Virus record (IMG/VR): IMGVR_UViG_3300044491_001212
Location: 1-60,921 of that record
Source of the DNA: a virus
DNA: 60,921 bases
Strand: one strand, 5' to 3'
Under the pieces are notes generated by a model. It did not search any database, had not been told where the DNA came from, and worked only from the letters and a program-made list of their open reading frames with translations. This document shows, piece by piece, positions 32,883 to 39,434 of the stretch. The position numbers and the translations under genes are program-made. How positions within the stretch are numbered: position 1 is the first letter of the stretch; each line of letters starts with the position of its first letter.

Positions 32883-33476
32883 ATGAAAAGAATCTTAGGA
32901 TTTGTTGCAGTACCTGTGTTTATGGCTTCTATGGTGAAAGCCATACCTACTCAAGAACCAGTTGAGTTGTCAGAAGAAGTAACCGAGTCAGTCACTGAAG
33001 AACCAACACCAAAAGCAAAGAGATGGGTATGTGAGGGTTGTACAGAGAATGAGAGAGTAGTTCTTGAGTTCCTACAAGATAGAGGTATTGAAGACAAAGT
33101 TGCTCTATCAGTCGTCATGGGTAACATCAAACAAGAGAGTAAGTTTTATTCAGACATCTGTGAAGGTGGATCCAGAGTTCCATATCATCATTGTCACAGA
33201 GGTGGGTTTGGACTTATTCAGTGGACAACACATGGAAGATATACCGGGTTAGGACAGTTTGCAAGGAGGTATGGTGGAGACCCTACAGACCTGAATACTC
33301 AGTTGAGATGGATGGTGAATGAGAGGGAGTGGACTAAAGTAGAACATGTATTCAAGACACCTGGTCTATCAGTTGACAGATACATGAATGCAGCGTATCG
33401 TTGGTTGGGTTGGGGAGTTCATGGTCAGAGAACCAACTACTCCAACCAATATCTGAACCGTCTGGTTCAGGTTTGA
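32883..33476 (+). CDS. exported lysozyme-like protein (endolysin candidate)
   Basis: The 197-residue protein has a signal-like N-terminus (KRILGFVAVPVFMASMVKA), a Glu/Pro/Thr linker, then a phage lysozyme domain: VALSVVMGNIKQESKF with the probable catalytic Glu, and GGFGLIQWTTHGRYTGL, reduced to GFGLIQWT. It probably cleaves peptidoglycan at lysis and reaches the periplasm by secretion instead of needing a holin. An in-frame ATG at 32838 would add 15 residues. Its stop overlaps a strong promoter. Confidence 0.75.
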   Translation: MKRILGFVAVPVFMASMVKAIPTQEPVELSEEVTESVTEEPTPKAKRWVCEGCTENERVVLEFLQDRGIEDKVALSVVMGNIKQESKFYSDICEGGSRVPYHHCHRGGFGLIQWTTHGRYTGLGQFARRYGGDPTDLNTQLRWMVNEREWTKVEHVFKTPGLSVDRYMNAAYRWLGWGVHGQRTNYSNQYLNRLVQV

Positions 33477-33500
33477 CACCTCACTCAAAAGGTGTATAAT
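33473..33500 (+). promoter_or_regulatory. consensus sigma70 promoter for the tRNA region
   Basis: TTGACA (33473-33478), a 16-bp spacer, TATAAT (33495-33500). Both boxes are perfect. Transcription would start near 33507. Confidence 0.88.
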
Positions 33501-33506
33501 ATAAGA

Positions 33507-33580
33507 GTTGAGAGGGAAACCACTCAACTGCGGTGATCCCCTTGGTGGTTCAGGGTTAGCGGCGATAGGAACCACCATAA
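33507..33580 (+). ncRNA. structured leader or small RNA before tRNA-Arg (candidate)
   Basis: Between the promoter start and tRNA-Arg lie two stems: GTTGAG (33507-33512) with CTCAAC, and a perfect eight-base GGTGGTTC (33544-33551) with GAACCACC (33569-33576). No open frame is present. It may be a processed leader, a degenerate tRNA or a small RNA. Confidence 0.4.
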
Positions 33581-33654
33581 GGGTTAGTAGCTCAGCTGGA
33601 TAGAGCACGTCACTTCTAATGATGCGGTCGGGGGTTCGAATCCCTCCTAACCCG
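33581..33654 (+). tRNA. tRNA-Arg(TCT)
   Basis: A full cloverleaf: acceptor GGGTTAG/CTAACCC, D stem GCTC/GAGC, anticodon stem CGTCA/TGATG with loop CTTCTAA (anticodon TCT at 33615-33617), T stem GGGGG/CCCTC with TTCGAAT, discriminator G. CCA is not encoded. It reads AGA, a codon favoured by phage over GC-richer hosts. Confidence 0.95.
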
Positions 33655-33726
33655 TTTCCAAAGTGTCACACGGTTCTCCCGTTACCTTTGGATCCACCTT
33701 ATACTATTCATAGTTAAACAAACATT

Positions 33727-34056
33727 ATGTCTCTCGATCTTGATTTGAATCAAATCATTCCCAGTGTTGTTCGTAGTGTAGCTGTTGGAGTTGTAGCACT
33801 TCCTCTAGCACTCTCTGTGAGTGGTACACTAAACGCTGGTAGTTCATTCCTTCGAGCACAAGCTGAAGTGGCTAGTTCTGAGAACACAGCTACTCTCGCT
33901 CAGAACGATGTTAAGGGAGATCTTACTCGTGTCTGTCTCGACTACCTCCTTTCTAAAGGTGATAGTAAGGCAGAACGAACAGCTAAAGATGAGATTGATA
34001 CATACTTCGGTGGTGAGATGAACTACGCAGAAGTCTGTAAGTGGGTCTATCGTTGA
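33727..34056 (+). CDS. small protein with N-terminal membrane segment, unknown
   Basis: The 109-residue product has a hydrophobic segment (VAVGVVALPLALSVSGTL) and a soluble C-terminal half with two Cys. It lies inside the tRNA cluster between Arg and Thr. A TATACT element at 33700-33705 may be its -10. A UUCG-loop hairpin (34063-34078) follows the stop. Function unknown. Confidence 0.6.
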   Translation: MSLDLDLNQIIPSVVRSVAVGVVALPLALSVSGTLNAGSSFLRAQAEVASSENTATLAQNDVKGDLTRVCLDYLLSKGDSKAERTAKDEIDTYFGGEMNYAEVCKWVYR

Positions 34057-34062
34057 TCCCAC

Positions 34063-34078
34063 AGCCTCTTCGGGGGCT
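34063..34078 (+). other. UUCG hairpin between a coding gene and tRNA-Thr
   Basis: AGCCTC and GGGGCT pair around TTCG with one G-T pair. No T tract follows. It may protect or mark the mRNA end before tRNA processing. Confidence 0.4.
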
Positions 34079-34082
34079 ACTA

Positions 34083-34153
34083 GCCTCTAAAGCATTATGG
34101 TGATGCACCTGTTTTGTAATCAGGAGATCTCAGTTCAATTCTGGGTAGGGGCT
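34083..34153 (+). tRNA. tRNA-Thr(TGT)
   Basis: Acceptor GCCTCTA/TAGGGGC, D stem GCAT/ATGC, anticodon loop TTTGTAA with anticodon TGT at 34115-34117, T stem CTCAG/CTGGG. The closing pair of the anticodon stem is T-T and the D arm is unusual. CCA is not encoded. Confidence 0.85.
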
Positions 34154-34155
34154 CC

Positions 34156-34229
34156 GCGGAATTAGTTTAGAGGCAAAACTAAAGGTTTCCAACCTTTCGT
34201 CACCAGTTCGATTCTGGTATTCCGCTCCA
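34156..34229 (+). tRNA. tRNA-Gly(TCC)
   Basis: Acceptor GCGGAAT/ATTCCGC, D stem GTTT/AAAC, anticodon stem AAAGG/CCTTT with TCC at 34188-34190, T stem ACCAG/CTGGT. T73 is followed by an encoded CCA (34227-34229). Confidence 0.93.
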
Positions 34230-34230
34230 A

Positions 34231-34248
34231 TCCTCTATAGCTCAGTTG
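34231..34248 (+). pseudogene. truncated tRNA 5' stub (Asn-like)
   Basis: TCCTCTATAGCTCAGTTG looks like the acceptor strand, positions 8-9, D stem and start of the D loop of a tRNA and then stops before the HNH gene. It closely resembles the 5' end of the intact tRNA-Asn at 34606 (TCCCCTGTAGCTCAATCA). Confidence 0.6.
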
Positions 34249-34261
34249 AAAAAGGTTCGTT

Positions 34262-34269
34262 TATAAATA
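34262..34269 (+). promoter_or_regulatory. late promoter box TATAAATA
   Basis: A perfect late box 22 bases before the HNH gene, just after the tRNA stub. It would express the HNH gene late. Confidence 0.65.
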
Positions 34270-34291
34270 TAAATGAACCCATAATAAAACT

Positions 34292-34615
34292 ATGCCATAT
34301 AAGGATAAAGAAAAACAAAAGGAATTCCAGAGAGAGTGGGCTCGTAACAAAGGTCCAAACTCCTGGTTAATCAGAAAGATAGAACTTCTTCGTGCTGCTA
34401 AAGATATTCCTTGTCAATCCTGTGGGGAAGTTCATCCACCCTGTTGTATGGACTTACATCATGTAGACCCAACGGATAAAAAGTATGAGATATCATTTTT
34501 AAAAAAGAATGGATCCATACGACTTCTAGAAGAAGAATTAGAAAAATGTGTTTGCTTATGTGCCCTGTGCCATAGAAAGATACATGCTAATCTTATAGAA
34601 CTCATTCCCCTGTAG
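34292..34615 (+). CDS. HNH endonuclease
   Basis: The 107-residue basic protein has two zinc-binding CxxC-type pairs (CQSCG and CALCHRKIH) around the HNH core DLHHVDP with a distal His, and a basic N-terminus (MPYKDKEKQKEFQREW) typical of small phage homing nucleases. Its last codons and TAG overlap the first ten bases of tRNA-Asn, and a tRNA stub lies upstream. This suggests a mobile gene inserted in a tRNA gene that has kept one functional copy. Confidence 0.85.
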   Translation: MPYKDKEKQKEFQREWARNKGPNSWLIRKIELLRAAKDIPCQSCGEVHPPCCMDLHHVDPTDKKYEISFLKKNGSIRLLEEELEKCVCLCALCHRKIHANLIELIPL

Positions 34616-34682
34616 CTCAATCAGGCAGAGCGCCAAACTGTTAATTTGGATGTTACTGGTTCGATTCCAGTCGGGGGAGCCA
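34606..34682 (+). tRNA. tRNA-Asn(GTT)
   Basis: Acceptor TCCCCTG/CGGGGGA, D stem GCTC/GAGC, anticodon stem CCAAA/TTTGG with GTT at 34640-34642, T stem ACTGG/CCAGT, G73 and encoded CCA. Its 5' end overlaps the HNH stop codon. Confidence 0.95.
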
Positions 34683-34683
34683 C

Positions 34684-34755
34684 GCTCGAATAGTTCAGAG
34701 GTAGAACACTTGATTTACATTCAAGTTGTCGGGGGTTCGATCCCCTCTTCGAGCA
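34684..34755 (+). tRNA. tRNA-Val(TAC)
   Basis: Acceptor GCTCGAA/TTCGAGC, D stem GTTC/GAAC, anticodon stem CTTGA/TCAAG with TAC at 34716-34718, T stem GGGGG/CCCTC. No encoded CCA. It follows tRNA-Asn by one base. Confidence 0.95.
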
Positions 34756-34758
34756 TAT

Positions 34759-34766
34759 AATAAATA
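34759..34766 (+). promoter_or_regulatory. late promoter box AATAAATA
   Basis: A one-mismatch late box right after tRNA-Val, 20 bases before the antitoxin-like gene. Confidence 0.45.
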
Positions 34767-34785
34767 AACCAACTACAACAGATTG

Positions 34786-34956
34786 ATGGAAGTTTTTTCT
34801 GTAGAAGAATTTCAAGAGCGATGGGATGAATTGATAATTAGAGTAGAGGAAGGAGAGTCATTAGGAGTGGTGAATGAGAATGGGAATGCAGCTGTGATGG
34901 TTTCCGTTGATGATCCAATATACAAATTGTATACAGATCACAACGAGGCTAGTTGA
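34786..34956 (+). CDS. Phd/YefM-like antitoxin domain protein
   Basis: The 56-residue protein (FSVEEFQERWDELI start, then VEEGESLGVVNENGNAAVMV, reduced to GESLGVV.ENGNAAVM) has the beta-alpha pattern of Phd/YefM antitoxin DNA-binding domains and ends YTDHNEAS. No toxin gene is adjacent; the next gene is a methyltransferase. It may neutralise a host toxin or act as a small repressor. Confidence 0.65.
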   Translation: MEVFSVEEFQERWDELIIRVEEGESLGVVNENGNAAVMVSVDDPIYKLYTDHNEAS

Positions 34957-34958
34957 TA

Positions 34959-35612
34959 ATGTATGTGTATACTAGTGATATTGGTGGAGACCTATTACTG
35001 AATACCGAAAACAACTATCAAGTTATGATGGAGTGGGAAAAACAATACATGGTGGATTTGATTAAAAAATTAAATCCTTCAGGAAAAGTTTTAGAGATTG
35101 GTTTTGGATTAGGTATATCTGCATCTGAGATACAAAAGTATGATATTGAATCTCATACAATTATCGAATACGATGAAACAGTGCTAGAGAGATTGGAAGA
35201 GTGGGCCTCGAAACAAAAACATAAAGTTAATATTGTTAGAGGTAAGTGGCAAGATGTTTTAAAAACTCTAGGAAAGTTTGATAGTATTTTTAGTGATGAT
35301 AGTCCAGATCATATTAGTGATCTGGAAGAGTTGAGAGGATATAGATTGTTTTATGATATTCTACGACATCATGCCAATGTTGGATGTAAGTACAGTTATT
35401 ATCTCTCAGAGTTTACTTTTACAATTATGAATCCATTAGTCACATACGATGTGGATATTAAGAAATATGATATTCCAGAACACTGTAAATATACAAGTGG
35501 ATCAGAGATGTACTTACCACTCATAACATTTAAACTAGGAACATGTAATCTAATGAATGAAGTTTCAATGGATTACAATTTAAACTGTATCAATGAAGAG
35601 TTCCTGTGTTAG
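34959..35612 (+). CDS. class I SAM-dependent methyltransferase
   Basis: The 217-residue enzyme has SAM motif VLEIGFGLGISASE (about residues 47-60), the acidic motif IIEYDE and an SDDSPDH motif IV region. The pattern resembles guanidinoacetate or small-molecule N-methyltransferases. The substrate is unknown. ATG 34959 follows the antitoxin stop by two bases. Confidence 0.75.
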   Translation: MYVYTSDIGGDLLLNTENNYQVMMEWEKQYMVDLIKKLNPSGKVLEIGFGLGISASEIQKYDIESHTIIEYDETVLERLEEWASKQKHKVNIVRGKWQDVLKTLGKFDSIFSDDSPDHISDLEELRGYRLFYDILRHHANVGCKYSYYLSEFTFTIMNPLVTYDVDIKKYDIPEHCKYTSGSEMYLPLITFKLGTCNLMNEVSMDYNLNCINEEFLC

Positions 35613-35639
35613 GACACTTTTCATTCCGTCCATTCACTT

Positions 35640-35667
35640 AACCCTACGGGGTTTGTTCCACTATAAT
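35640..35667 (+). promoter_or_regulatory. small hairpin and -10 element
   Basis: AACCC/GGGTT with TACG loop and TTTGTT may terminate the methyltransferase transcript weakly; TATAAT follows at 35662-35667, 23 bases before the next ATG. No -35 is convincing. Confidence 0.4.
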
Positions 35668-35689
35668 ATTAGAGTAATCAAACAGAACA

Positions 35690-35905
35690 ATGACTGTTAC
35701 TTCAAAGTTTAAAAAGGATCTTCCTACTCTTCGCTCTGCTGCGAATGGTGAATTCTACCTTGATGTAAAGAATCCGAAACTTTTCAAAAAGGTTCGTAAG
35801 TATTACGAGAACGATGGTGTTGAATTCTCAGGTGATCCACTGGATGACTATGATATTTTGATCGATTGTTTGAATGAAGACCTCGAAGTTGTTGAGGTTG
35901 GTTGA
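35690..35905 (+). CDS. small conserved protein, unknown
   Basis: The 71-residue product (KFKKDLPTLRSAANGEFYLDV) has a mixed alpha/beta look and an acidic C-terminus. No domain is recognised. It is coupled by one base overlap to the next gene. Confidence 0.55.
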   Translation: MTVTSKFKKDLPTLRSAANGEFYLDVKNPKLFKKVRKYYENDGVEFSGDPLDDYDILIDCLNEDLEVVEVG

Positions 35906-36135
35906 TGAAAGTTCTACTAGAACGTGGACCTTTTAGGTTTGTTGAAAAGGGTATCATTGAACTCAATGGTATGCCTGATTACAGATTACAGGAACAAGAC
36001 TACTACAATCGTAGATGGTTTGATGTTTATCTGTTCGACAACCAGGCACAATGCCTTCTAGCAATGGAAGATGCAGAGTATCCTAAGTGGTTGACGGGTA
36101 AATCCTGTTATGTTAAAGACTCGGTAAGTCGATAA
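35905..36135 (+). CDS. small protein, unknown
   Basis: The 76-residue product (MKVLLERGPFRFVEKGIIEL) has several aromatic strands (YYNRRWFDVYLF) and is not recognised. ATG 35905 overlaps the previous stop as TGATG. Confidence 0.55.
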   Translation: MKVLLERGPFRFVEKGIIELNGMPDYRLQEQDYYNRRWFDVYLFDNQAQCLLAMEDAEYPKWLTGKSCYVKDSVSR

Positions 36136-36213
36136 ACTAGCCCTGGTCGGGATCTGAGACTTAGTTATTACTCAGAAATAAAAATAACTTGGCGCGGCAT
36201 GTGTAACCCCATC

Positions 36214-36237
36214 AAAGAGACCTTCGGGTCTCTTTTT
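36214..36237 (+). terminator. rho-independent terminator
   Basis: AAGAGACC and GGTCTCTT pair around a TTCG tetraloop, followed by TTTTT. The 78 bases before it hold a CTGAG/CTCAG stem and no gene. Confidence 0.88.
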
Positions 36238-36241
36238 AATG

Positions 36242-36249
36242 CATAAATA
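36242..36249 (+). promoter_or_regulatory. late promoter box CATAAATA
   Basis: A one-mismatch late box 22 bases before the small coiled-coil gene at 36271. Confidence 0.6.
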
Positions 36250-36270
36250 TCAGCAGTTATTTTTAATCAC

Positions 36271-36477
36271 ATGTCAGCAGCAGGATCAGCAGATAAGTCT
36301 GCTAGTGGAGCAGCAATGTCCAAGTATGATGTTGAAGTAGAAGCAAGACTGAAGGCACTTGAAGCCGCAGTTGAAGAACTCAAGAGTCACTCACATGAAT
36401 CATCAGGTGGTGGTGGAGATGTGGAAGCCAGGTTGGATGACCTCATCAAGAGACTTGGTAAAAAGATGAAGTTCTGA
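36271..36477 (+). CDS. small coiled-coil protein, probable late protein
   Basis: The 68-residue product has a Ser/Ala-rich N-terminus and two related heptad segments (DVEVEARLKALE and DVEARLDDLIKRL) separated by HSHESSGGGG. It could oligomerise. A late promoter precedes it, so it may be a minor virion component. Its end carries the promoter of the glycan cluster. Confidence 0.6.
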   Translation: MSAAGSADKSASGAAMSKYDVEVEARLKALEAAVEELKSHSHESSGGGGDVEARLDDLIKRLGKKMKF

Positions 36478-36483
36478 TATAAT
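36455..36483 (+). promoter_or_regulatory. extended -10 promoter of the glycan cluster
   Basis: TTGGTA (36455-36460), a 17-bp spacer and TGaTATAAT (-10 at 36478-36483). It is the only clear promoter before about 16.5 kb of overlapping genes. Confidence 0.75.
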
Positions 36484-36503
36484 AAAAACAACTACACTAT
36501 AAC

Positions 36504-37559
36504 ATGGCACAATATATTAAGAAGGCACTTGTTCTAGGTGCTGGTGGATTCATTGGTTCTCATATGGTCAAGAGACTTAAGTCTGAAGGCTACTGGGTTC
36601 GTGGTGTTGACATCAAAGCTCCTGAGTTCTCTGCAACTGAAGCAGATGAATTCGTCTATGGTGACTTGAGAGATGCACCTTTTGTGAAACGTGTTCTCGA
36701 ATATAAGGGAGATAGAGGAAACTTCTACAATGAAGTTCCCTATCGATACATCCATTCTTTTGATGAGATTTATCAGTTCGCTGCTGATATGGGAGGAGCA
36801 GGGTTTGTATTCTCTGGTGAGAACGATGCAGACATCATGCACAACTCTGTAACTATCAACCTCAATGTTCTAGAAGAACAGAGAAAGAGAAACGAAGCTA
36901 CTGGTAGAAACTATACCAAGATCTTCTACTCTGGATCTGCTTGCATGTATCCAGAACATAATCAATTAGATCCTGATAACCCAGATTGTAGTGAAGACTC
37001 AGCATACCCAGCAAACCCAGACTCAGAGTATGGATGGGAGAAACTCTTCTCCGAGCGTCTGTACTTTGCTTATCATCGTAATCACGGTATCCCTGTTCGG
37101 GTTACTCGATATCATAACATCTTTGGACCTGAGGGAACCTGGGACGGGGGTAGAGAGAAGGCCCCAGCAGCAATCTGTAGAAAGGTAGCACAACTACCTG
37201 CTGTTGGTGGACACATTGAAGTGTGGGGTGATGGTGAACAGACACGTTCATTCCTTTATATTGATGAGTGTATTGAAGCCTCCCGTCGTTTGATGGATAG
37301 TGACTTCATTGGTCCTGTGAATATTGGTTCAGAGGAGATGGTGACTATCAATAAACTAACAGATATTGCTTCTAAGGTTGCAGGCAAACCTATCAAGAGA
37401 AACCACAAACTAGATGCACCTCTTGGTGTTCGTGGTAGGAATAGTAACAATGATATAGTTCGTCGTGAGTTAGGATGGGACTACGAACAAACCCTTGAAG
37501 AAGGGATTCGTAAAACTTATGAATGGATTGAGGCAAGAGTCTATGAACAGAATCAGTGA
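36504..37559 (+). CDS. GDP-mannose 3,5-epimerase-like SDR enzyme
   Basis: The 351-residue enzyme is an extended SDR with NAD motif GAGGFIGSH, a SGSACMYP serine region and the YGWEK catalytic pair, as well as the QTRSFLYIDEC segment found in GDP-mannose 3',5'-epimerases. Those convert GDP-mannose to GDP-galactose or GDP-gulose. It opens the surface-glycan cluster. Related dTDP/UDP-sugar epimerases are the alternative. Confidence 0.85.
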   Translation: MAQYIKKALVLGAGGFIGSHMVKRLKSEGYWVRGVDIKAPEFSATEADEFVYGDLRDAPFVKRVLEYKGDRGNFYNEVPYRYIHSFDEIYQFAADMGGAGFVFSGENDADIMHNSVTINLNVLEEQRKRNEATGRNYTKIFYSGSACMYPEHNQLDPDNPDCSEDSAYPANPDSEYGWEKLFSERLYFAYHRNHGIPVRVTRYHNIFGPEGTWDGGREKAPAAICRKVAQLPAVGGHIEVWGDGEQTRSFLYIDECIEASRRLMDSDFIGPVNIGSEEMVTINKLTDIASKVAGKPIKRNHKLDAPLGVRGRNSNNDIVRRELGWDYEQTLEEGIRKTYEWIEARVYEQNQ

Positions 37560-38283
37560 TTATTCACAACTCCGAGATCGTATTGTATCTTGGTTGAGAA
37601 CCTATCGTAGAGATAGTGGTATGGATAGTTGGGTAGTTGGTGTATCAGGTGGTATTGATTCCGCTGTTGTATCAACCCTAGCAGCATGTACAGGTGAACC
37701 AGTGTTCGCTGTGGGTATGCCTATCCATCAAGATGAGGGACAGAAAGAACTATCAGAGAGACATCTGGTATGGTTGGAAAGAAACTTCACCAATGTTGTT
37801 GTGTTGAGGTTTGATCTGACTGATACATTTGAAACCTTTAAGACAGCATTGAAACGACATGGTAAAGGTGATCATGCCTTGGCTAATACTCGTTCAAGAC
37901 TTCGTATGGTTACCTTGTATCAAGTTGCAGGTAACAACAAAGGTTTGGTAGTTGGAACTGGTAACAAGGTAGAAGATTATGGTGTAGGATTCTACACTAA
38001 ATATGGTGACGGCGGGGTGGACATTGCTCCTATCGCTGATCTTTATAAGACTGAAGTATGGGAACTTGGTAAATTCTTGGGAGTTGACTCAGGAATTATT
38101 GAAGCTAAACCAACTGATGGATTATGGGATGATGGACGAACAGATGAGGATCAACTTGGTGCCTCCTATGCTGAACTAGAAGAAGCAATGGAGAATGGTA
38201 CTGGTCCTGGTTTGGAAGTTCTACAAAGGTTCAATAAGATGAACCAACACAAGATGCAACCTATTCCTACATTCACACTATGA
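37543..38283 (+). CDS. nadE: NAD synthetase NadE
   Basis: The 246-residue enzyme has the PP-loop SGGIDSA, VVGTGNKVEDYGVGF and KTEVWELGKFLG, the adenylation and binding segments of ammonia-dependent NAD+ synthetase. There is no glutaminase domain. It turns nicotinate adenine dinucleotide into NAD+. Several NAD-using enzymes of the cluster surround it, and refilling NAD+ could also blunt NAD-depleting defence; both are inferences. ATG 37543 overlaps the previous gene by 17 bases. Confidence 0.9.
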   Translation: MNRISDYSQLRDRIVSWLRTYRRDSGMDSWVVGVSGGIDSAVVSTLAACTGEPVFAVGMPIHQDEGQKELSERHLVWLERNFTNVVVLRFDLTDTFETFKTALKRHGKGDHALANTRSRLRMVTLYQVAGNNKGLVVGTGNKVEDYGVGFYTKYGDGGVDIAPIADLYKTEVWELGKFLGVDSGIIEAKPTDGLWDDGRTDEDQLGASYAELEEAMENGTGPGLEVLQRFNKMNQHKMQPIPTFTL

Positions 38284-39434
38284 AAATCGGAGTTATTGGG
38301 GCAGGCAGATTAGGTATCTGTTTTGCCCTCCTTTGTGAACAAGCTGGTTACGATGTTCTGGTATCAGATATTCGTGAGGATTATGTAAACGATCTGAACC
38401 ACAAGAAGATCACAACTAATGAACCTGAAGTAGAAGATCTACTCAGAGTATCAAGAAACTTTAGAGCAACAACTAACAACAAAGAAGTGATTGATGAGTG
38501 TGATCTCATCTATACTCTTGTGCAAACTCCATCTAATGATGATGGATCATATGATGTATCAGCTGTCTGGCAGGTTGTAGAAGAATTTAGTGATGTGAAG
38601 AAGAGAAAGTATCTGGTGATTGGTTGTACTACCAACCCTGGTGATTGTGATCAATTCTCCTCACAACTTCCTAGTAATGTGAAGGTACTTTACAATCCTG
38701 AGTTTATTGCACAGGGTAGTATTGTGAGTGATCTGAAGAAGGCTGATATGGTTCTTCTTGGTATAGATTCAACTATGGAGAATGATAAGACTGTCAAGGA
38801 TATTAACGATCTCTATAAGAAGATTCAAACTACAAGGGCTATTGTTTGTACCATGAGTACAAAGTCTGCAGAGATCACCAAGATTGCAGTCAATTGTTTC
38901 CTCACAACTAAGATCAGTTACGCTAATATGTTGGGTGATGTTCTCAACATGGCAGGATGTGGTGATGAGATTACTACAGTTCTGAGAGCAGTTGGTGCTG
39001 ATAGTCGTATCGGTAAGAAGTATCTTGGTTGGGGTTTGGGTTATGGTGGCCCATGTCTTCCTAGAGATAACAGAGCCTTTGCACACTTTGCTAAGGGTGT
39101 AGGACTGGAGTACAACCTAGGTTATGTGACAGATGGTTTCAATAATGAACATGCAAAAATCATCTGTGATTATTGGGATACAATGAACTCAAGCAAACTC
39201 CCATATTACTTCGAATACATCACCTATAAGAAAGGAACTGATATTCTCACAGAGAGTCAACAGTATCGTTTGGCTCTAGACCTCCTAGAAAGAGGACACA
39301 AGGTATACATTCAGAACGACAGAAGGGTAACACCTCAAGTCTCTGAGTATCTTGACAAAACCTATGGTGATAGGGTAAGGTTTGTAGATAACAAGTTCAA
39401 TATTACTGAAGGTACCTTCACTGTAAACTTATGA
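38280..39434 (+). CDS. UDP-sugar / GDP-mannose 6-dehydrogenase family
   Basis: The 384-residue enzyme has a Rossmann GAGRLGICFA motif, a central domain with TKSAEITKIAVNCFL and the catalytic Cys in GYGGPCLPRD. It matches the nucleotide-sugar dehydrogenase family that oxidises UDP-glucose or GDP-mannose to uronic acids. The C-terminal domain is shorter than usual. It supplies an acidic sugar to the glycan. Confidence 0.9.
   Translation: MKIGVIGAGRLGICFALLCEQAGYDVLVSDIREDYVNDLNHKKITTNEPEVEDLLRVSRNFRATTNNKEVIDECDLIYTLVQTPSNDDGSYDVSAVWQVVEEFSDVKKRKYLVIGCTTNPGDCDQFSSQLPSNVKVLYNPEFIAQGSIVSDLKKADMVLLGIDSTMENDKTVKDINDLYKKIQTTRAIVCTMSTKSAEITKIAVNCFLTTKISYANMLGDVLNMAGCGDEITTVLRAVGADSRIGKKYLGWGLGYGGPCLPRDNRAFAHFAKGVGLEYNLGYVTDGFNNEHAKIICDYWDTMNSSKLPYYFEYITYKKGTDILTESQQYRLALDLLERGHKVYIQNDRRVTPQVSEYLDKTYGDRVRFVDNKFNITEGTFTVNL

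Noticed and set aside
34792-34956. Toxin-antitoxin pair
   Set aside because: Only an antitoxin-like gene is present; its neighbour is a SAM methyltransferase, not a toxin.
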